Shown: positions 12,461-13,239 of the stretch, piece after piece | How the letters are laid out: each line of letters starts with the position of its first letter | How positions within the stretch are numbered: the stretch's first letter is position 1 | NCBI RefSeq assembly: GCF_001557325.1 | Contig: NZ_LSJS01000244.1 | Location: forward strand, 1 to 13,239 | From: Erythrobacter donghaensis | Lineage (GTDB): Bacteria; Pseudomonadota; Alphaproteobacteria; Sphingomonadales; Sphingomonadaceae | DNA length: 13,239 nt | Direction of reading: 5' to 3' | The notes under the pieces: model-generated | Seen by the model: only the letters and a program-made list of their open reading frames with translations | Databases searched by the model: none | Told to the model about the DNA's origin: nothing | Made by a program: the position numbers and the translations under genes

Positions 12461-13239
12461 CAGAACTGCCGGTAGAGGCTGATGCGCCCGATCGTGACCT
12501 CGGCACCTTCGGGCACTTCGCCGAAGGGGATCACATCGACCGTGATGTCGTCGCCCGAGAACTGGTCGCTGAGGTGCAGGCTGTCGATGATGTGCGAGAT
12601 TTCGAGCACCGCGTTGAGGCCGTTGCCGCCGTGGGGCGCATCGCTGCGGCTTGCCTTGGTGACGCCGAACAGCGACACGGTGCCTGCCAGCAGCGCGGGG
12701 GACGAGGCGGCCTCGGCCTGATCGGCAAGACCGACATAGACCCCCAGCGTGAGCGCGTCGTTGTCACCCACGATGTTCTCGAGGTTGAGGAACACCCGGT
12801 CGGGCGATCCGAGCGATTCCGCCCCGGCAAGGCTCGCCGACACGCGCTTGCGGACGCTGCTGTCGAGCGCGACCGCGGTGCGCAGCGGGCTGCTTGCCGA
12901 GACCTGTAGCCCGGTAGCGCTCGCCCCGACCAGTTCGACCTTGTCCTGCTGCGCCATGGCTGCGCCTCCTTCGGGGCCGGCCCCGCCCAGCTTGAGCCGC
13001 GCCCGGCGATCGGCGGTGGTGCCCAGTGCTTCGGGCCCGGTCGCCGGATCGAGCGCATCATACGCGAAACCGAGCGCTGCGATATCGGCAACATCGGCGG
13101 GGGTGTAGGTCCACTGCGTGCCGTCGGGTCGGGGCATGGCGAAAGCCCGGTCGCCGATCCGGGCCGGTCCCTCGCTCCAGTCGGGGTCGGCCGGGTTCTT
13201 CCAGTCGGACGGCCCGGGCGGCGGGGTGGCGGGTGGGGT
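12460..13239 (-). CDS. Tyrosinase/polyphenol oxidase family protein, C-terminal part (5' truncated by window edge)
   Basis: Tyrosinases hydroxylate and oxidise phenols with a dinuclear copper site. The visible 259 residues run in frame to the window edge, so the ATG at 13137 is internal. They begin just after where the CuB helix would be: a Pro-rich stretch, then NPADPDWSEGPARIGDRAF and YTPADVADIAALGFAYDAL, matching the usual linker ending in ALGYxYD. The rest resembles the C-terminal beta domain of plant polyphenol oxidases and related bacterial enzymes: VFLNLENIVGDNDALTLGVY, AGTVSLFGVTKAS, GLNAVLEISHIIDSL, then DDITVDVIPFG and EVTIGRISLYRQF at the end. In plant and fungal enzymes this domain covers the active site and is removed by proteolysis. 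None of the copper-binding His are in the window, so activity cannot be judged. It is the first visible gene of a three-gene overlapping cluster. Confidence 0.75.
   Translation of the reverse strand, partial: TPPATPPPGPSDWKNPADPDWSEGPARIGDRAFAMPRPDGTQWTYTPADVADIAALGFAYDALDPATGPEALGTTADRRARLKLGGAGPEGGAAMAQQDKVELVGASATGLQVSASSPLRTAVALDSSVRKRVSASLAGAESLGSPDRVFLNLENIVGDNDALTLGVYVGLADQAEAASSPALLAGTVSLFGVTKASRSDAPHGGNGLNAVLEISHIIDSLHLSDQFSGDDITVDVIPFGEVPEGAEVTIGRISLYRQF

Noticed and set aside
12460..13137. ATG at 13137 as the start of a stand-alone protein
   Set aside because: The same frame stays open to the window edge and the upstream residues (NPADPDW, IGDRAF) fit the tyrosinase linker, so this Met is internal.
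1..13239. CRISPR arrays, insertion sequences, integrases or long direct repeats
   Set aside because: I looked for regularly spaced repeats, transposase motifs and repeated tRNA ends and saw none in the window.

Overview
The window is GC-rich (roughly two thirds G+C) chromosomal DNA that reads as Alphaproteobacteria, most likely Sphingomonadales (Erythrobacteraceae/Sphingomonadaceae). This placement is an inference from gene content and style: a P-type virB operon, a coupled ppk1-ppx pair, a YhhQ-type transporter, and many ATGA start/stop overlaps. No rRNA or other phylogenetic marker is present.

Left part (3-4353, + strand): the distal end of a type IV secretion (T4SS) operon. The last 32 codons of an unidentified gene overlap virB6, virB6 overlaps virB9, and virB10 and virB11 follow closely. 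These encode the inner-membrane channel subunit (VirB6), the outer-membrane core (VirB9, VirB10) and the hexameric ATPase (VirB11). Neither virB7 nor virB8 lies between virB6 and virB9, and no virD4 follows virB11.

Middle (4354-8284, + strand): a 188-base intergenic region carries a TGAC hairpin and a Pho-box-like direct repeat. It leads into ppk1 (polyphosphate kinase) and, through a 4-base overlap, ppx (exopolyphosphatase/GppA family). Synthesis and breakdown of polyphosphate are therefore translationally linked. A strong hairpin without a T-tract separates ppx from the convergent yhhQ-like gene.

Right-centre (8337-9399): a queuosine-precursor (preQ0/preQ1) transporter of the YhhQ/VUT family on the minus strand, diverging from a complete tRNA-Arg(TCT) with encoded CCA on the plus strand. 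A long GC-rich hairpin follows the tRNA.

Right part (9411-13239, - strand): three tightly overlapping genes end just beyond the tRNA 3' end. In transcription order they are a tyrosinase/polyphenol oxidase (its N-terminal copper-binding part is off the window; the C-terminal beta domain is present), a DUF2182 predicted metal-binding multi-pass membrane protein, and a 756-residue protein. The last joins a trypsin-like serine protease (H147/D194/S270) to a DNA/RNA non-specific endonuclease (H582) through an Ala/Pro/Ser linker. This cassette is the most interesting part of the window. Its overlaps imply joint translation of a copper oxidase, a possible metal-handling membrane protein and a double-hydrolase protein with no visible signal peptide. 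It could be a tyrosinase maturation/activation operon or an uncharacterised stress or conflict cassette beside a tRNA; the sequence alone does not decide.
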